A stretch of 64,000 bases of DNA, taken from NCBI RefSeq assembly GCF_009758015.1, contig NZ_WSEL01000003.1, positions 744,001 through 808,000 on the forward strand. Direction: 5' to 3'. Below, piece by piece: positions 60,450 to 64,000 of the stretch; the first letter of the stretch is position 1, and the number at the start of each line of letters is the position of its first letter. Both the position numbers and the translations under genes were made by a program. This DNA is from Ramlibacter pinisoli (GTDB taxonomy: Bacteria > Pseudomonadota > Gammaproteobacteria > Burkholderiales > Burkholderiaceae_C). Below the pieces are notes generated by a model. The model did no database searches. It saw nothing but the letters and a program-made list of their open reading frames with translations, and was not told where the DNA came from.

Positions 60450-61607
60450 TCAGCGCAGGCCGAGGCCGCGGGCGATCATGCCGCGCAGGATGTCGCGCGT
60501 GCCGCCGCGCAGCGAGAACGACGGCGCCGCCTGCGTAACGTAGTTCAAAGTGCGCAACAGCTCCAGCGGAACCTCGTGCGCGGGGCGGCGGAACAGGTCG
60601 TCCGCGATCAGCGCCGGAATGGACTGCTCCACCCCGGTGCCCAGGTCCTTGACGAGGGCCGCTTCCACGACCGGGCTGTCACCGCGTGCCAGCTTGCCGG
60701 TCACCGCCACCGACATGGCGCGCAACGGGGCGAGCTGCGCGATGATCCGCCCCGCGAGGCGCACCGACTCGGGCGTGCGGCCCTGCGGCGTCCTCACGTA
60801 GGCCAGCCATTCGTCGAACAGCACGATGCTGGAGAAGAGGCGCTCGGGGCCGCTGCGCTCGAACGCGAGCTCGGACATCACCTGCTCCCAGCCATCACCT
60901 TCGCGCCCCAGCACGGCATCCGCTGCCAGCTGCACGTTGTCGAAGAACACCTCGCAGAAGTGCGAGTCGCCGGACAGGTCGGTGATCGGCCGCACGGTCA
61001 CGCCGGGCAGCTTCAGGTCCACGATCACCTGCGACAGGCCCTTCTGCCGGTCCTCGCCCGTGCCCGAGGTGCGCACCAGCGCGATCATGCAGTGGCAGTT
61101 GTGCGCGTTGGTGGTCCAGATCTTCTGGCCGTTGAGCACCCAGCCCTTGTCATTGCGGGTGGCGCGCGTCTTCACGCTGGCCAGGTCCGACCCGGCATTC
61201 GGCTCGCTCATGCCGATGCAGAAATACATCTCGCCCCGGCAGATGGCGGGAATGAAGCTGCGCTTCTGCTCCTCGCTGCCGTACTTCAGGATCAGCGGCG
61301 CGCTCTGGCGCTCGGCGATCCAGTGCGAGCCGACCGGCGCGCCGAAGTTGAGGAACTCCTCCACGACCACGTACCGGTCGAACGGCGTGCGTCCGCCGCC
61401 GCCGTATTCCTTCGGCAGCGTCAGGCCGAGGAAGCCGCGCTGGCCCAGTTCACGGCTGAGGTTGCTGTCGTAGCCGCCCCACGAGCGGGCGCGGACGTGG
61501 GCCGGGATCCGGGTGACCGCGTCCTGCAGGAAGGCACGCACCTGCGCGCGCAGGGCTTCGGCTTCCGGCGGGATCGCCGTCAGGTGCAACGAGTCGAGGG
61601 CGCTCAC
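60450..61607 (-). CDS. Acyl-CoA dehydrogenase
   Basis: 385-residue FAD enzyme. CIGMSEPNAGSDLASVKTRA (FAD/substrate signature), WVLNGQKIWTTNAH and the late SFSLRGGTRDILRGMIARGLGL are intact. GTG 61607 is chosen as start (GGAGGGGC upstream, MSALDSLHLTAI). It introduces a 2,3-double bond in the CoA thioester. It is first in the operon ending with MaoC at 56012 and divergent from a LysR regulator. Confidence 0.92.
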   Translation of the reverse strand: MSALDSLHLTAIPPEAEALRAQVRAFLQDAVTRIPAHVRARSWGGYDSNLSRELGQRGFLGLTLPKEYGGGGRTPFDRYVVVEEFLNFGAPVGSHWIAERQSAPLILKYGSEEQKRSFIPAICRGEMYFCIGMSEPNAGSDLASVKTRATRNDKGWVLNGQKIWTTNAHNCHCMIALVRTSGTGEDRQKGLSQVIVDLKLPGVTVRPITDLSGDSHFCEVFFDNVQLAADAVLGREGDGWEQVMSELAFERSGPERLFSSIVLFDEWLAYVRTPQGRTPESVRLAGRIIAQLAPLRAMSVAVTGKLARGDSPVVEAALVKDLGTGVEQSIPALIADDLFRRPAHEVPLELLRTLNYVTQAAPSFSLRGGTRDILRGMIARGLGLR

Positions 61608-61794
61608 GCGAGCCCCTCCGTTCTGTGCGCCGCCGTGGGTGCGTTCCCGGGCGGCCACGCGGCGAGGCGCGGCTGGTTGCGTATCATGGTTGTCTCCTGA
61701 TGAGGCGGGCTGCAGGCCCGACGCTCGGACGATAGGGGCCGCCATCGCCCCCGTCCAATACCGATTCATCGGGCAGTGATACCTCGATCGAATC

Positions 61795-62718
61795 GTGACC
61801 ACCCCCGCCCTGCGCACCCTGGACCTGCGCCGCATCCGGCACTTCGTCGTGCTGGCCGAGACGCTCAACTACCGCAAGGCTGCCCAGCTGCTGCACATGA
61901 CACAGCCGCCGCTGACCGTATCGATCCAGAAACTGGAAGCGGAACTGGGCGTGCGCCTGTTCGAGCGCGACGCCAAGGGCGTGCAGCTGTCGCGCAGCGG
62001 CCGCGCCGTGCTGGTCGAGGCGCAGCAGATCCTGCAGCACGCCGAAGCCTTCGCCGAAATGGCGACATTGGCCGAGAACGGCCGCGCCGGCGTGCTGCGC
62101 ATCGGCTTCACCGGCTCCGCGACGCATGGCGTGCTGCAACGCCTGGTGCCGTGCCTGCGCGCCGAACTGCCGAAACTGGAACTTTTACTGCGCGAAGGCT
62201 CGTCCATGGGCATCGTGCAGGCGCTGGCCACGGGCGACATCGACGCCGGCTTCCTGTGGACGCCGGTGCTCAAGCCGATGGGCGCCGAATTCCAGATCCT
62301 GCAGCGCGACACGCTGGTGGCGGCGCTGCCCAGGGGGCACCGGCTCGCGTCGAAGAAGTCGCTGCGCCTGGCGGACCTGGCGCAGGAGCCGTTCATCCTG
62401 TACGACGCGCTGCAGGCCGAAGGCATGCGCAGCGTGTGCATGATGGCCTGCCAGCGGGCCGGCTTCGTGCCGCGCGCGGCGCAGGAAGCGGTGCAGGTGC
62501 GCACCGTGCTCACCCTGGTCGAGACCGGCCTGGGCATCGCGCTGGTTCCCGGCGTCGTGCAGCAGCCGCCCAGCGAACTGATCGCCTTCCGGGCGCTGGA
62601 GGACCTGCGCGAAGACCGCCCGATCGGCCTGGCGCTGGCTTACCGGCCGCAGCCGGCGCATCCCACCGTGGCCGCGTTGCGCGCGATCGCGGCGCGGGAA
62701 TTCCCGGTGGGCGACTGA
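61795..62718 (+). CDS. LysR-family transcriptional regulator
   Basis: 307 residues beginning at GTG. The HTH (LNYRKAAQLLHMTQPPLTVSIQKLEAELGVRLFERDAKG) and effector domain (HGVLQRLVPCLRAELPKLELLLREG, GLGIALVPGVVQQ) are typical of the BenM/CatR-like group. It is divergent from the acyl-CoA operon with a 187-bp gap that contains CGATTC...GAATCG (61762-61794), a candidate operator. It probably activates that operon in response to the aromatic or CoA-linked substrate. Confidence 0.9.
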   Translation: MTTPALRTLDLRRIRHFVVLAETLNYRKAAQLLHMTQPPLTVSIQKLEAELGVRLFERDAKGVQLSRSGRAVLVEAQQILQHAEAFAEMATLAENGRAGVLRIGFTGSATHGVLQRLVPCLRAELPKLELLLREGSSMGIVQALATGDIDAGFLWTPVLKPMGAEFQILQRDTLVAALPRGHRLASKKSLRLADLAQEPFILYDALQAEGMRSVCMMACQRAGFVPRAAQEAVQVRTVLTLVETGLGIALVPGVVQQPPSELIAFRALEDLREDRPIGLALAYRPQPAHPTVAALRAIAAREFPVGD

Positions 62719-62858
62719 CGCGGGTCCGGTCGAACAGACCGCCGCAGCCGCGACGCCGGGCACCATCGTCGAGCAGCAGATCCTGGACAATGCATGGCGC
62801 GTGCTGCTGCACCAGGTGGACTCCGCGCGCGACTACTCGCGGCTACCAGGAGACAGGC

Positions 62859-64000
62859 ATGGCACCACCCCCCTTGTTCATCGGCTGCGGCGCCGGCTTT
62901 TCCGGCGACCGGACGGATGCGGCCGGTCCCGTCGTGGACACGCTGGTCACGCGCCTGCGGCAGCGCCCCGGCGCCCGTGCCTACCTGATGTTCGAGACGC
63001 TGGCCGAGCGCACGCTCGCGCTGGCGCAGCTGCGCCGCAGCAAGGATCCGTCGGCCGGCTACGAGCTGCTGCTCGAAGACCTGCTGGAGCCGGTGCTGGC
63101 ACGCTGCCTGGAGCATGGCATCGGCATCGTCGGCAATTTCGGCGCGGCCAACCCGCCGGGCGCGGCGCAGGCGATCCACGCGCTCGCCAGGCGGCTGGGC
63201 CTGCCGGTGCCGCGCATCGCGGTGATCACGGGTGACGACCTCTCGTCGCCGGAGCACGCGGCCTTGCTGCGCGAACACGCGGGTCCGGAACTGGACAACC
63301 TGCAGGTGCTGAGCGCCAACGCGTACCTCGGTGCCCGTCCGATCGCCGATGCGTTCCAGGCCGGGGCGCAGATCGTCGTCGCGGGCCGTGTCGCCGACCC
63401 CGCGCTCGCACTCGGACCGGCGATGGCGCACTTCGGCTGGCGCGACGACGACTGGGACCGGCTGGCCGGCGGCACCATGGCCGGCCACCTGCTCGAATGC
63501 GGCGCCCAGGTCACCGGCGGCTACTTCGCCGACCCCGGCCTGAAGGACGTGCCGGACCTGCACGCGGTGGGGTTCCCGGTGGTGGAGCTGTTCGAGGACG
63601 GCTCGTGCATCGTGGGCAAGGCCGACGGCACCGGCGGCATGGTGAACCTCGCCACGGTGAAGGAGCAACTGCTCTATGAAGTGCACGACCCGGCGGCGTA
63701 CCTCACGCCGGATGTGGTCGCGGACATCACACAGGCGCAGGTCGAGGCGGTCGGCGAGAACACCGTCGCACTGCGCGGGGTGCGCGGCCACGCGCGGCCG
63801 GCGACGCTCAAGGTGAACGTCTTCCACGATGGCGGCTGGCTGGCCGAGGGCGAGATCTCCTATGCCGGCCCGCGCGCCGCGGACCGCGCGCGCCTCGCGG
63901 CCGACGTGCTGCGCAAGCGCCTGCCGACCCTGGCTGTGCGCTATGACGTGATCGGAGTGAGCAGCGTGTTCGGCGACGACGCCGGCCGCACGCTCGCCGC
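62859..64000 (+). CDS. DUF1446 / AtuA-like acyclic terpene utilisation family protein (partial)
   Basis: Begins at ATG 62859 (AGGAG upstream) and runs off the window after 380 codons. FIGCGAGFSGDRTDAAGP, the MFETLAERTLALAQLRR stretch, VGNFGAANPPGAAQA and VVAGRVADPALALGP match the DUF1446 family, which includes AtuA of Pseudomonas citronellol/geraniol degradation. The family's reaction is not firmly known. Given the adjacent acyl-CoA genes, a role in branched or terpenoid acid catabolism is possible. The 140 bp before it hold no gene. Confidence 0.85.
   Translation, partial: MAPPPLFIGCGAGFSGDRTDAAGPVVDTLVTRLRQRPGARAYLMFETLAERTLALAQLRRSKDPSAGYELLLEDLLEPVLARCLEHGIGIVGNFGAANPPGAAQAIHALARRLGLPVPRIAVITGDDLSSPEHAALLREHAGPELDNLQVLSANAYLGARPIADAFQAGAQIVVAGRVADPALALGPAMAHFGWRDDDWDRLAGGTMAGHLLECGAQVTGGYFADPGLKDVPDLHAVGFPVVELFEDGSCIVGKADGTGGMVNLATVKEQLLYEVHDPAAYLTPDVVADITQAQVEAVGENTVALRGVRGHARPATLKVNVFHDGGWLAEGEISYAGPRAADRARLAADVLRKRLPTLAVRYDVIGVSSVFGDDAGRTLA

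Overview
The window is a high-GC chromosomal segment whose gene content points to a Burkholderiales beta-proteobacterium, most likely Comamonadaceae (Ramlibacter/Variovorax-like). This is inferred from three intact Bug/TctC-type solute receptors plus a decayed fourth, GntR- and LysR-controlled acyl-CoA and hydroxy-acid clusters, a NagGH-like ring hydroxylase and an AtuA-like DUF1446 gene. No phage, plasmid or CRISPR features were seen. Two tRNA genes, tRNA-Ala(CGC) and tRNA-Lys(CTT), lie at 12.7 and 29.3 kb.

Layout. 0.2-7.4 kb: housekeeping and mixed genes (glycine-zipper lipoprotein, two-subunit Rieske ring hydroxylase, TPR protein, UvrD helicase, GMP reductase), with two intergenic repeat clusters. 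7.9-12.7 kb: an arylformamidase-like hydrolase divergent from a GntR regulator, which heads an oxidative operon (PhyH oxygenase, SAF-domain oxidoreductase, beta-hydroxyacid dehydrogenase). 12.9-19.4 kb: five genes, four of them alpha/beta-hydrolase-fold, including two exported MetX-like proteins, one with a second hydrolase domain. 19.4-28.9 kb: a tight nine-gene minus-strand operon (BASS transporter, HAD phosphatase, two DUF1254/DUF1214 proteins, two sulfatases, their formylglycine-generating enzyme, DUF1622 and DUF202 membrane proteins). 29.7-36.6 kb: a gene remnant, a Bug receptor, a wrecked sulfatase and two tandem ~790-residue arylsulfatases. 36.8-46.8 kb: small lipoproteins, a frameshifted DUF3300 gene with DUF2950, a GH1 glycosidase, a zinc alcohol dehydrogenase, a DUF190 protein, and pyruvate formate-lyase with its activase. 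47-54.7 kb: a hemerythrin-like protein, an enolase-superfamily/Bug/GntR cluster, a DapA-like/LysR/Ldh2 cluster and a 5'-3' exonuclease. 54.7-64 kb: an M20 amidohydrolase, a LysR-flanked acyl-CoA operon, and the start of a DUF1446 gene cut by the window end.

The most striking feature is a 16-bp palindrome, idealised as TTGGAC-N4-GTCCAA. It recurs with few mismatches in six promoter-proximal positions (16865, 28986, 31113, 37868, 42770, 42952), each 48-104 bp upstream of a gene. It ties the alpha/beta-hydrolase block, the nine-gene sulfatase operon, the arylsulfatase cluster, DUF3300/DUF2950, the alcohol dehydrogenase and DUF190 into one probable regulon of about 26 kb. Its regulator is not in the window. 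The presence of pflBA and adhP beside it suggests, as inference only, a low-oxygen or stress programme combined with hydrolysis of sulfated or esterified compounds.
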